Below the pieces are notes generated by a model. The model did not search any database, was not told where the DNA came from, and saw only the letters and a list, made by a program, of their open reading frames with translations. The position numbers were made by a program, and so were the translations under genes. 46,626 nucleotides of DNA from Bacteroidales bacterium UBA2800 (GTDB lineage Bacteria > Bacteroidota > Bacteroidia > Bacteroidales > Paludibacteraceae): assembly GCA_002351925.1 (NCBI GenBank), contig DEHM01000024.1, forward strand, positions 5,818 to 52,443. The letters are read 5' to 3'. Numbering within the stretch: the stretch's first letter is position 1; each line of letters opens with the position of its first letter. Below, piece after piece: positions 17,013 through 24,146 of this stretch.

Positions 17013-17366
17013 ATGGCAAAGAGTTTTTATTTTTCGATACAGAGTTGGATGCTGGAAGAGATGGATCTGTCTCTTACCGACGTGGCGGTGTTTGCGTATA
17101 TCAACGGCTTGACCAATTCGGAAGAGTTGGGTAAACAAGGCTGGCACGGGTCGAAGCGGCGCATGGCTAAAGTGCTGCATGTGAGTCCTTCGACGATGAA
17201 TGATATCATCAATCGCTTAGAAGAGCGCGGATTTGTTCGTGTTCATAACGGCTTCATTACCAGCAATATACACCGCGAACTGCCTCCTAAAAAGGAAGAA
17301 GAAACACCTGTTGTCCAGAATCCGGACACTTTTTCTGAGAAAGACGGCACTGATATCCCATTCTAA
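17013..17366 (+). CDS. Small winged-helix DNA-binding protein with an SSB-like C-terminal tip
   Basis: A 117-residue protein. Residues about 5-80 look like a helix-turn-helix/winged-helix domain: YFSIQSWMLEEMDLSLTDVAVFAYI, then GSKRRMAKVLHVSPSTMNDIINRLEERGFVRV with the likely recognition helix at 58-70. This N-terminal pattern resembles replication-initiator or phage replisome-organiser type HTH proteins. The tail (about 90-117) is charged and disordered-looking and ends KDGTDIPF; DIPF is the end of the bacterial SSB C-terminal tip. It has its own promoter, stands alone, and is followed 11 bp after its stop by a 21-bp repeat array. Function unknown; a role in replication, or as an autoregulator of the repeat region, is inference. 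Confidence 0.75.
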   Translation: MAKSFYFSIQSWMLEEMDLSLTDVAVFAYINGLTNSEELGKQGWHGSKRRMAKVLHVSPSTMNDIINRLEERGFVRVHNGFITSNIHRELPPKKEEETPVVQNPDTFSEKDGTDIPF

Positions 17367-17377
17367 AGGGTAGTTTT

Positions 17378-17461
17378 GTGCGGAAATCGGACACACACGC
17401 ACGGAAAATGTATGTGTGTGTACGAAATCCGTGCATATATGTTCGAAATTCGGACACATAT
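17378..17461. repeat. Four 21-bp degenerate tandem units
   Basis: Gapless units at 17378, 17399, 17420 and 17441. Each starts G[T/C]NCGRAA, and its last eight bases strictly alternate purine-pyrimidine even where bases differ (ACACACAC, ATGTGTGT, GCATATAT, ACACATAT). A weaker copy (15 of 21 identical to unit 4) lies inside the upstream gene at 17313-17333. The layout resembles iterons, but no function is shown. Confidence 0.85.
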
Positions 17462-17585
17462 ATTATTTAAAATAATAAATTAATAATTAATAAGCTTTGC
17501 TACTATAATATGGAGGCTGGCAAGGATAGTTGCCCACTATCAATAATAATTAAATTTTCTTATTTATTAGCCCCTTCTCGGAAGA
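17462..17585. other. AT-rich spacer with two competing short hairpins
   Basis: About 120 bp, very AT-rich, with no ORF. At 17519-17541 two mutually exclusive stems are possible: GGCAA/TTGCC (17519-17523 with 17530-17534) and GATAGT/ACTATC (17525-17530 with 17536-17541). It lies between the two repeat arrays and would melt easily. I see no DnaA box (TTATCCACA) in it. Confidence 0.5.
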
Positions 17586-17750
17586 TGCTCCCGTAATGCT
17601 CCCGTAATGCTCCCGTAGTTCTCCCGTAGTTCTCTCGATAATACACCGATAATGCATCGAGAATGGACCGATAATGGATCGGAATTGCATCGTGACCGCA
17701 ACGGAGGCATAACGGGAGTAGAACGGGGGCAATACGGGGGTAATACGAGA
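17586..17750. repeat. Fifteen-unit, 11-bp phased repeat array
   Basis: Fifteen gapless 11-bp units. Every unit has CG at positions 7-8, while flanking bases drift from TGCTCCCGTAA (unit 1) through ATGGACCGATA (unit 8) to GCAATACGGGG (unit 14). The right end read on the other strand matches the left end (for example CTCCCGTTATG versus CTCCCGTAATG, 10 of 11), so the array has overall dyad symmetry. All three minus-strand frames stay open across it, but 11 is not a multiple of 3 and no frame looks like a real protein. Confidence 0.92.
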
Positions 17751-17855
17751 CCTCGATGGAAACAGAACCGGTCAATCAGCCACTCTTGCGCCTCTCTTGC
17801 GCTGCTAACAGTTGAACGAAAAATGACTCTTTGTGGCAATTTTTTTATGTAAATA

Positions 17856-17896
17856 TTTGTATAATTCAAATATTTTGCGTACCTTTGCAGCGCAAA
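17856..17896 (+). promoter_or_regulatory. Promoter of the membrane-protein/ffh operon
   Basis: TTTG 17856-17859, a 20-bp spacer and TACCTTTG 17880-17887. The -7 element overlaps the inverted repeat TTTGC-AGC-GCAAA (17884-17896). The leader to ATG 17976 is about 80 nt, A-rich, with no visible structure. Confidence 0.8.
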
Positions 17897-17975
17897 ATAG
17901 TGTGTGGCTAAATCGTCCACAGCGAAAACAAACTAAAAACACGGAGAAAAACAAACTAAAAAAACAAATTATATT

Positions 17976-18689
17976 ATGAAAAAATTAGATGTTATCGCCA
18001 CCGTCAAGGACGGTTTAGGTATTGCTTTGGTAAACTATCTGAGTCTGGTCATTTGTGCAGCACTCTATCTGATCACCATCTGGATTCCGTATCTGAACGT
18101 AGGTACGACTATCGCTATGTGCTCGCTGCCGGCAGAGATGGCAAAGGGCCACATGGTCAATCCGCTGTTTATCTTCGAGGCGAAGTATCGCCGTAACATG
18201 GGTGAGTTCTTCATCCTGATGTCGCTGATGAGCGGCGCTATCTTCACCGGCTTCCTGTTCGGTATCATCCCAGGTATCGTAATCTCGGTAGCATGGTCGT
18301 TTGCAACGGTGCTGTTCGTCGACAAAGAGCTGAACGCACTGGAGGCGCTGCGTGAGTCGAACCATATCACCTACGGCAACAAATGGCGCATCTTCCTGGC
18401 TGAGTTCTGCGTGGCTGTGTGCCTGTGCGTAGCAGTAAGTATCGTCAGCGCTATCTTCGGTATCGGCCACATCGGCTGGCTGGAGACGATCGGTACGATC
18501 ATCAACGTAGTGCTGGTGGTGTTCGCTGTTCCGGCTATCTATGGCGTAGAGGCTTCTATCTACAAACAGCTCACCATGACGGAAGAAGAGCCCGCTGAGC
18601 CGGTAAAGGCAGAAGAGCCTGTGAAGGCCGAAGAGCCCAAGAAGGCAGCAAAGGCTGCTAAAGCAGAGAAGGCAGAAGAGAAAGCCTAA
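17976..18689 (+). CDS. Multi-pass membrane protein with a charged Lys/Ala/Glu tail
   Basis: A 237-residue protein. Four to six hydrophobic segments are visible (about 17-38, 78-105, 143-165, 172-192). Soluble loops carry KGHMVNPLFIFEAKYRRNMGEF and LNALEALRESNHITYGNKW, which resemble DUF975/GPDPase-type membrane proteins. The last 40 residues are low-complexity, with repeated EEPVKAEEP and KAAKAEKAEEKA, like a cytoplasmic binding tail. It precedes ffh by 22 bp, so a link to membrane-protein insertion is possible but unproven. Confidence 0.7.
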   Translation: MKKLDVIATVKDGLGIALVNYLSLVICAALYLITIWIPYLNVGTTIAMCSLPAEMAKGHMVNPLFIFEAKYRRNMGEFFILMSLMSGAIFTGFLFGIIPGIVISVAWSFATVLFVDKELNALEALRESNHITYGNKWRIFLAEFCVAVCLCVAVSIVSAIFGIGHIGWLETIGTIINVVLVVFAVPAIYGVEASIYKQLTMTEEEPAEPVKAEEPVKAEEPKKAAKAAKAEKAEEKA

Positions 18690-18711
18690 TCCATAGAGAA
18701 CAGAGCAAATT

Positions 18712-20016
18712 ATGTTTGATAACTTATCAGAACGTTTAGAACGGTCGTTTAAGATCCTCAAGGGTGAGGGTCGCATCACCGAGATCAATATTGCGGAGAC
18801 CGTGAAGGACATCCGCAAGGCGCTGCTGGAGGCCGATGTCAACTACAAGACGGCGAAGCAGTTTACCGACCAGGTCAAGGAGAAAGCGCTGGGACAGAAC
18901 GTCATCACCGCTGTGCGTCCGGGCCAACTTATGGTGAAGATCACCCACGACGAGTTGGCGGCCCTGATGGGCGGCGAGGCGCAGGATATCAACCTAAAGG
19001 GCACGCCGGCCGTCATCCTGATGGCAGGTCTGCAGGGTAGCGGTAAGACGACGTTTGCCAGCAAACTCGCCAACTATCTGCAGACTAAGAAAGGCAAGAA
19101 AGTGATGCTGGTGGCTTGCGACGTATATCGTCCTGCGGCTATCGAGCAACTTCGCGTGCTGGGTGAGCAGATCAACGCCAAGGTCTATACCGCCGAGAAC
19201 GAGTCGAACCCTGTCAAGAAAGCGCAAGACGCCATCACGGAGGCGAAGAAATTCGGCTACGATGTCGTCATCGTCGATACCGCCGGTCGTCTGGCTGTCG
19301 ACGAACAAATGATGCAGGAGATAGCGGCTATCAAGCAGGCTATCGAGCCGAGCGAGACACTGTTCGTAGTAGATGCTATGACCGGTCAGGATGCCGTCAA
19401 TACGGCCAAGGAGTTTAACGACCGTCTGGATTTCGATGGCGTCGTGCTCACCAAGCTGGACGGCGATGCCCGTGGCGGTGCAGCGCTGAGTATACGCTCG
19501 GTGGTCAACAAGCCGATTAAGTTCATCGGTACAGGCGAGAAGATGGAGGCGCTCGACGTCTTCCATCCGGCGCGTATGGCCGACCGTATCCTGGGTATGG
19601 GTGACGTCGTCAGCCTCGTGGAGCGTGCGCAAGAGCAGTTCGACGAAGAGGAAGCACGGCGCATCAGCAAGAAGATCGCCAAGAACCAGTTCGACTTCAA
19701 CGACTTCATCGGTCAGCTCAACCAGATCAAGAAGATGGGCTCGATGAAAGACCTGCTGGGTATGATACCGGGTATGGACAAAGCCCTGAAGGGCGTAGAA
19801 GTCAGCGACGACGCCTTCAAACCCATCGAGGCGATGATCAACTCGATGACGCCGCAGGAGCGCGCTAACCCCGCGCTGCTCAACGGTAGCCGCAAGAACC
19901 GTATCTGCAAAGGTGCCGGCGTGACCATCGTCGACCTCAACCGCTTCCTTAAGCAATTTGAGCAAACCAGCAAAATGATGCGCAAAGTGCAACAGATGGG
20001 CGGACGGAGACGTTAA
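18712..20016 (+). CDS. ffh: Signal recognition particle protein Ffh
   Basis: A 434-residue SRP54 GTPase. The N domain is followed by the G domain, with the P-loop GLQGSGKTT (Lys112), DTAGR, TKLDGDARGG and the closing ALDVFHPARMADRILGMGD. The M domain, with LGMIPGM and SRKNRICKGAG, binds 4.5S RNA and signal peptides; its methionines cluster at the end (MMRKVQQMGG). It targets nascent inner-membrane proteins with FtsY. The stop is in the first unit of an 8-bp array. Confidence 0.96.
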   Translation: MFDNLSERLERSFKILKGEGRITEINIAETVKDIRKALLEADVNYKTAKQFTDQVKEKALGQNVITAVRPGQLMVKITHDELAALMGGEAQDINLKGTPAVILMAGLQGSGKTTFASKLANYLQTKKGKKVMLVACDVYRPAAIEQLRVLGEQINAKVYTAENESNPVKKAQDAITEAKKFGYDVVIVDTAGRLAVDEQMMQEIAAIKQAIEPSETLFVVDAMTGQDAVNTAKEFNDRLDFDGVVLTKLDGDARGGAALSIRSVVNKPIKFIGTGEKMEALDVFHPARMADRILGMGDVVSLVERAQEQFDEEEARRISKKIAKNQFDFNDFIGQLNQIKKMGSMKDLLGMIPGMDKALKGVEVSDDAFKPIEAMINSMTPQERANPALLNGSRKNRICKGAGVTIVDLNRFLKQFEQTSKMMRKVQQMGGRRR

Positions 20017-20035
20017 ACCGTTAAATAGTTAAGAT
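20012..20035 (+). repeat. 8-bp tandem array between ffh and the His-rich protein gene
   Basis: Three gapless units of the form GTTAAAYM (the last is GTTAAGAT). They contain the ffh stop TAA (20014-20016) and the first two bases of the next ATG (20034). This is the same word as at 866-921. Confidence 0.85.
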
Positions 20036-20555
20036 GGCAGAAGAAGCGAAGACTTTTCAACCCGACTGGGGAAAGCCGCATAAGCACCATCACCATCATC
20101 ACTCCTCGCAGAGCAGTCAACGCAACCGCGGATGGGGTGGCTCGTTGCGCATGCGCGACCGTCAGGCCTACTACGGTCTGATGTTGGTGCTGATCGTGTG
20201 CGGATGTGTTGCTCTCTATATGTTCTATTCGTGGGCGGTCAAGGAGCTGCGCTCGATGCCGCTGGATGACCCGGAGACGGAGATGGCGGTGGACGAGCTG
20301 CGTATCCGTCCTGTGGCCGAACGCGAGGCGCTCCATGCCGGCGACAGTATCGCACAGGTGCTGCAGTTCGACTCGACGAAGATCAAACATGTACAGATAG
20401 CGACACGCTCGGTTTATCGTCCGCCGCGCCAGGAGAACAAATGGTACATCACCCGCCGCGAGTGGAAAGAGATTTGGCAGAGTATCCGCGTGCGTCGCAT
20501 GGAGAAACAGCAAGCCAAACAAGAAGCACAACAGGAAAAGCAACAACAACCATGA
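20034..20555 (+). CDS. Single-pass membrane protein with a natural poly-histidine run
   Basis: A 173-residue protein. The N-terminal cytoplasmic part contains HKHHHHHHSS at residues 17-26. One transmembrane helix follows (about 47-67, YGLMLVLIVCGCVALYMFYSW), then an extracytoplasmic region with VYRPPRQENKWYITRREWKEIW. The C-terminus is a Gln/Lys/Glu-rich low-complexity tail. No catalytic motif. It lies between ffh and folD and overlaps folD by 4 bp (ATGA). Metal binding by the His run is possible, but function is unknown. Confidence 0.72.
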   Translation: MAEEAKTFQPDWGKPHKHHHHHHSSQSSQRNRGWGGSLRMRDRQAYYGLMLVLIVCGCVALYMFYSWAVKELRSMPLDDPETEMAVDELRIRPVAEREALHAGDSIAQVLQFDSTKIKHVQIATRSVYRPPRQENKWYITRREWKEIWQSIRVRRMEKQQAKQEAQQEKQQQP

Positions 20556-21457
20556 TAATTGACGGAAAACAAATAGCAGCCGATATCCGCCGCGAGTTGC
20601 GTGCGGAGATAGAGGCACTCCTGCGTGAGGGACGCCGCGCGCCTAAGCTGGCCATCGTCATCGTGGGACATAGTCCCGCCAGCGAGACCTATGTGGCCAA
20701 TAAGCTGAAAGCCTGCGCCGAAGTGGGTATCGAGGCGGTGAAGCTTGCGTATCCGACGGAGATAACGGAGCAGACGCTCTTAACCGAGGTGCACCGACTC
20801 AACAGCGATGACTCCATCGACGGCTTCATCGTCCAGCTTCCTCTGCCGCCTCATATCAACGAGACGACTATCCTCTCGGCTATTGACTACCGCAAAGACG
20901 TCGACGGTCTTACGCCGGAAAACGTAGGCCGCACCGTACAAGGGCTGCCCTCTATCATTAGCGCCACACCGCGTGGCATACGCGAGTTGTTGGCCCGCTA
21001 CCGGATACCTACCGAAGGCAAGCACGTGGTCGTCATCGGCCGCTCGAACATCGTCGGCAAACCGATGGCTATCCTCTTGATGCAACGTCCCTACCTGAGT
21101 CTGCCGAATATGAGTGCCGCCTCGCTGGGCGACGCTACGGTGACTATCTGTCATTCGAAGACACGCGACCTGGCCGCTATCTGTCGCACCGCCGATATCA
21201 TCATCGTGGCGGCAGGCAGCCCGAATCTGCTGACGGCCGATATGGTGAGCGAAGGGACGGTGGTGATTGACGTGGGTATCAATCGCATAGACGACCCTGC
21301 TGCACCGCGTGGCTATCGACTGGTGGGCGATGTGGACTTCGAGCACGTGGCACCCAAAGCGGCGTATATCACTCCTGTACCCGGAGGCGTAGGACCCATG
21401 ACGATTGTTTCTTTGTTGCAAAACACGATACAAGCCTATCATGAACATACTCGATAA
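20552..21457 (+). CDS. folD: Bifunctional methylenetetrahydrofolate dehydrogenase/cyclohydrolase
   Basis: A 301-residue cytoplasmic enzyme interconverting 5,10-methylene-THF and 10-formyl-THF. Signatures are SETYVANKLKACAEVGI with the catalytic lysine, DGFIVQLPLPPHI, KDVDGLTPENVG, the NADP-binding VVIGRSNIVGKPMA and the end ITPVPGGVGPMTIVSLLQNT. The start MIIDGKQIAADI overlaps the upstream stop by 4 bp. The 3' end overlaps prfA by 17 bp. Confidence 0.96.
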   Translation: MIIDGKQIAADIRRELRAEIEALLREGRRAPKLAIVIVGHSPASETYVANKLKACAEVGIEAVKLAYPTEITEQTLLTEVHRLNSDDSIDGFIVQLPLPPHINETTILSAIDYRKDVDGLTPENVGRTVQGLPSIISATPRGIRELLARYRIPTEGKHVVVIGRSNIVGKPMAILLMQRPYLSLPNMSAASLGDATVTICHSKTRDLAAICRTADIIIVAAGSPNLLTADMVSEGTVVIDVGINRIDDPAAPRGYRLVGDVDFEHVAPKAAYITPVPGGVGPMTIVSLLQNTIQAYHEHTR

Positions 21458-22541
21458 GATAGACGGACTGGAGGCGAAGTTCCACGAGGTGAGTCTGCTC
21501 ATTACCGACCCGGCAGTCATCGCCGATCAGGCGCGGTACGTACGGCTCAACCGTGAGTACCACGATCTGGAACGGGTGCTGGAGGTGGCTGCACGCTATA
21601 AGAAAGCCGTCAACGACCTGCAGGACGCCAAAGATTTGTTCTACAACGAATCCGACCCAGAGATGAAGGAAATGGCGAAAGCGGAGATAGACGAACTGGA
21701 ACCGCAGATACCCAAACTGGAGGAAGAACTGAAGCTGCAACTGCTGCCGCAAGATCCCGAAGACGGCAAGAACGTCGTCATGGAGATACGTGGCGGTACG
21801 GGCGGTGACGAAGCGGCTATCTTTGCCGGCGACTTGTTCCGTATGTACACCAAGTATTTCGAACTGAAAGGATTCAAATACAGCGTCTCGTCGTTCAACG
21901 AGGGGGCTGCCGGAGGCTACAAGGAGATCATCTTCAACGTCACCGGTCAGAATGTCTATGGCACACTCAAATATGAGTCGGGCGTACACCGCGTGCAGCG
22001 TGTGCCGGTGACGGAGACGCAGGGTAGAGTACATACTTCCGCGGCGACAGTTGCTGTGCTGCCCGAGGCTGATGAGTTTGAAGTGCACATCAACGAGGGA
22101 GAGATCAAGTGGGAGACTTTCCGCTCCGGCGGTGCAGGAGGACAAAACGTCAACAAGGTGGAGTCGGGTGTGCGGCTGCGTTACAACTGGAAGAACCCCA
22201 ACACCGGTGAGGTGCAGGAGATATTGATAGAGTGTACCGAGACACGCGATCAGCCTAAGAACAAAGAACGTGCCCTCTCGCGCCTGCGCACGCAGATCTA
22301 TGATAAGGAGCACCAGAAATATATCGACGATATTGCCGCACGCCGTAAGACCATGGTTTCCACCGGTGACCGCAGTGCCAAGATACGCACCTACAACTAC
22401 CCGCAGGGACGCATCACCGACCACCGTATCGGGTATACTGTCTACAACCTTGCCGCCTTTATGGACGGCGACATACAAGGCGTGATCGATGCGCTGCAAG
22501 TGGCCGAGAACGCCGAACGACTGAAAGAAAGTGAGTTATAA
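21441..22541 (+). CDS. prfA: Peptide chain release factor 1
   Basis: A 366-residue class-I release factor. The peptidyl-tRNA hydrolysis motif GGQ is at 233-235. RVQRVPVTETQGRVHTS holds a PVT tripeptide at the stop-codon reading position, which marks RF1 (UAA/UAG) rather than RF2 (SPF). Start MNILDKIDGLEAKF lies inside the end of folD. The stop overlaps the rsmE start as TAATG, so folD, prfA and rsmE are translationally linked. Confidence 0.95.
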   Translation: MNILDKIDGLEAKFHEVSLLITDPAVIADQARYVRLNREYHDLERVLEVAARYKKAVNDLQDAKDLFYNESDPEMKEMAKAEIDELEPQIPKLEEELKLQLLPQDPEDGKNVVMEIRGGTGGDEAAIFAGDLFRMYTKYFELKGFKYSVSSFNEGAAGGYKEIIFNVTGQNVYGTLKYESGVHRVQRVPVTETQGRVHTSAATVAVLPEADEFEVHINEGEIKWETFRSGGAGGQNVNKVESGVRLRYNWKNPNTGEVQEILIECTETRDQPKNKERALSRLRTQIYDKEHQKYIDDIAARRKTMVSTGDRSAKIRTYNYPQGRITDHRIGYTVYNLAAFMDGDIQGVIDALQVAENAERLKESEL

Positions 22542-23245
22542 TGTACCTCTTTTATTGTCCTGATATAGAGACGAAGCAGACGCTGTCCGAAGAGGAGAGC
22601 GGCCACTGCGTGCGTGTGCTGCGCTACTCGGCCGGCGACGAGATACTCATCACCGACGGGCGGGGAACAACCTATACGGCGCGTATCACGAATCCTCATC
22701 CTAAGCACTGCGACTTCGAGATACTGACGGCCGAGAAACAGCAACCGCACCACGCTTTTCATCTGCACATAGCTGTTGCGCCGACGAAGAATATCGAGCG
22801 ACTGGAGTGGGCAATAGAGAAGTGTGTGGAGATAGGAGTGGACGAGATAACGCCGCTGCTGTGTCGTTTCTCCGAACGCAAACAACTGCGTACCGACCGA
22901 CTCGACAAAATTATCCTCTCGGCCGCCAAGCAGAGCCTGACACCTTATCTGCCCGTTTTGCACGAACTGACGCCGTATAACGAGTTTATAAAAGAGCAGG
23001 CGAATAAGAATCAGCAGTGTTTCATCGCACATTGCTACAAAGAGGACAAACGCGTGCTGAAAGACGAGATAGAGCGGGGGAGAGACGTGATGGTGATGAT
23101 AGGACCGGAAGGCGATTTCAGCGAGCAGGAAGTGGCCGATGCCCTTTCGCTGGGCTTTGTGCCGGTGAGTCTGGGTAACAGCCGCCTGCGCACAGAGACA
23201 GCCGGCGTAGTAGCCTGCCATACGGCGATACTCGTAAACGAGTAA
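22541..23245 (+). CDS. rsmE: 16S rRNA m3U1498 methyltransferase
   Basis: A 234-residue SPOUT-family enzyme. An N-terminal PUA-like region (HCVRVLRYSAGDEI) precedes the knotted SAM-binding domain with MIGPEGDFSEQEV and LGNSRLRTETAGVVACH. It methylates U1498 of 16S rRNA in the assembled small subunit (family knowledge). It starts one base into the prfA stop. The gene ends in a 7-bp array that also covers the next start. Confidence 0.94.
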   Translation: MYLFYCPDIETKQTLSEEESGHCVRVLRYSAGDEILITDGRGTTYTARITNPHPKHCDFEILTAEKQQPHHAFHLHIAVAPTKNIERLEWAIEKCVEIGVDEITPLLCRFSERKQLRTDRLDKIILSAAKQSLTPYLPVLHELTPYNEFIKEQANKNQQCFIAHCYKEDKRVLKDEIERGRDVMVMIGPEGDFSEQEVADALSLGFVPVSLGNSRLRTETAGVVACHTAILVNE

Positions 23246-23271
23246 TTTGAGATTTGAGATTTGACAATTGA
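23244..23271 (+). repeat. 7-bp tandem array between rsmE and the PAP2 gene
   Basis: Four gapless heptamers: AATTTGA, GATTTGA twice, CAATTGA. The array starts inside the rsmE TAA (23243-23245) and contains the proposed TTG start (23261) of the next gene. Confidence 0.88.
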
Positions 23272-23821
23272 CGCAGATATATTGCTTTGGATCAACGGGC
23301 ACTTTGTGGAGTGGCTCGACGAAGTGATGTGGACGGTGAGTCGTCCGCGTACGTGGCTGTGGCTCTATGTGGTGCTGCTGATACTGCTGGTGAAGAAATA
23401 CCGCAACTGGAAGACGGTATTGCTGCTGCTCGTGGGCTTTGCTGTAGCAGTAGGGCTGAGTGATTTTTGCTGTAGCGGCATCCTCAAACCGCTGGTCTGC
23501 AGGCTGCGTCCTACGCATGAACCCGCACTCGATCCTATCCGTCTGATACACGGCTATATCGGTGGGTTATATGGTTTTTGTAGTTCGCACGCGGCAAACA
23601 CAATGGCTTGCGCTTTGCTCTTCAGCCTGCTCTATAGAGACGCAAGAGCCACCGTCGGCCTAATGGCTTGGGTGGCACTCAACTGTTATAGCAGGATGTA
23701 CCTGGGGGTACATTATCCTACGGATATACTTTGCGGGCTGCTTATCGGCTCGGCTTGGGCGCTGCTGACTTTTGCGGCGCTCCGTGCGGTCGCCTGGGCT
23801 GCTCTGCGGGGTGATTCATAA
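23261..23821 (+). CDS. PAP2-family membrane phosphatase
   Basis: A 186-residue membrane protein with about five hydrophobic helices. The type-2 phosphatidic acid phosphatase motifs are complete: KPLVCRLRP (KX6RP), SSHAANT (the PSGH-like motif) and SRMYLGVHYPTD (SRX5HX3D). Likely substrates are lipid phosphates such as undecaprenyl pyrophosphate or phosphatidylglycerol phosphate. The start is uncertain: no ATG precedes the conserved N-terminus ADILLWINGHFVEWLDEVMW and a TGA closes the frame just upstream, so TTG 23261, inside the 7-bp array, is the best candidate. The 3' end overlaps the convergent small gene by 80 bp. Confidence 0.88.
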   Translation: MTIDADILLWINGHFVEWLDEVMWTVSRPRTWLWLYVVLLILLVKKYRNWKTVLLLLVGFAVAVGLSDFCCSGILKPLVCRLRPTHEPALDPIRLIHGYIGGLYGFCSSHAANTMACALLFSLLYRDARATVGLMAWVALNCYSRMYLGVHYPTDILCGLLIGSAWALLTFAALRAVAWAALRGDS

Positions 23822-24122
23822 AACGTGTGAACTCCTCGGGCGTCAGCAGCAACTTCAGCTCTGCATAGATAGCCTGCATGCGTTCCATGTTTTCCTGACG
23901 CGTCAGTCCTTTCTGGCGCACCAACGCATACTTGAGGTGCATCTTGTAGAGCGTGTCGATGCGCACGGAATCGTGGATGCCCAACTCACGCACCAGACGA
24001 GTGGTCTGCTGCATCGCCTCCTGCTCCGGCGTACGCTGAGGACGCAAATCACGCGCAGGCTCTTGCGCCCACAAACAACTTGCCAAAGAGGCAATAACAA
24101 GAATAGAAAAAAGTCGTTTCAT
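23742..24122 (-). CDS. Small secreted helical protein
   Basis: A 126-residue protein with signal peptide MKRLFSILVIASLASCLWAQ. The mature part is helical and charged, with RLVRELGIHDSVRIDTLYKMHLKYA and LLLTPEEFTRFMNHP; the LTPEEF end recalls Spy/CpxP-like or DUF4890-like Bacteroidetes proteins. A Pro/Arg/Lys-rich tail follows. Start 24122 was chosen for the signal peptide; the longer open frame upstream is antisense to the permease gene. Only 24 bp separate its start from the divergent permease start, so its promoter must lie inside the permease gene or be absent. Confidence 0.7.
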   Translation of the reverse strand: MKRLFSILVIASLASCLWAQEPARDLRPQRTPEQEAMQQTTRLVRELGIHDSVRIDTLYKMHLKYALVRQKGLTRQENMERMQAIYAELKLLLTPEEFTRFMNHPAEQPRRPHGAPQKSAAPKPSR

Positions 24123-24146
24123 AACAAAAAACATACTACAAAAATC

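Noticed and set aside
16908..17180. Minus-strand ORF upstream of lysS
   Set aside because: It crosses both divergent promoters and shows no family features.
17586..17750. CRISPR array
   Set aside because: Units are 11 bp, contiguous and without spacers, and no cas genes are present.
17550..17920. Three overlapping minus-strand ORFs across the 11-bp array
   Set aside because: All three frames are open only because the repeat lacks stops. Their peptides are the same 11-bp words read in rotating frames.
17367..17975. Chromosomal oriC with DnaA boxes
   Set aside because: I could not find TTATCCACA or close variants clustered here, and no dnaA or dnaN is adjacent. Only a weaker origin-like layout is proposed.
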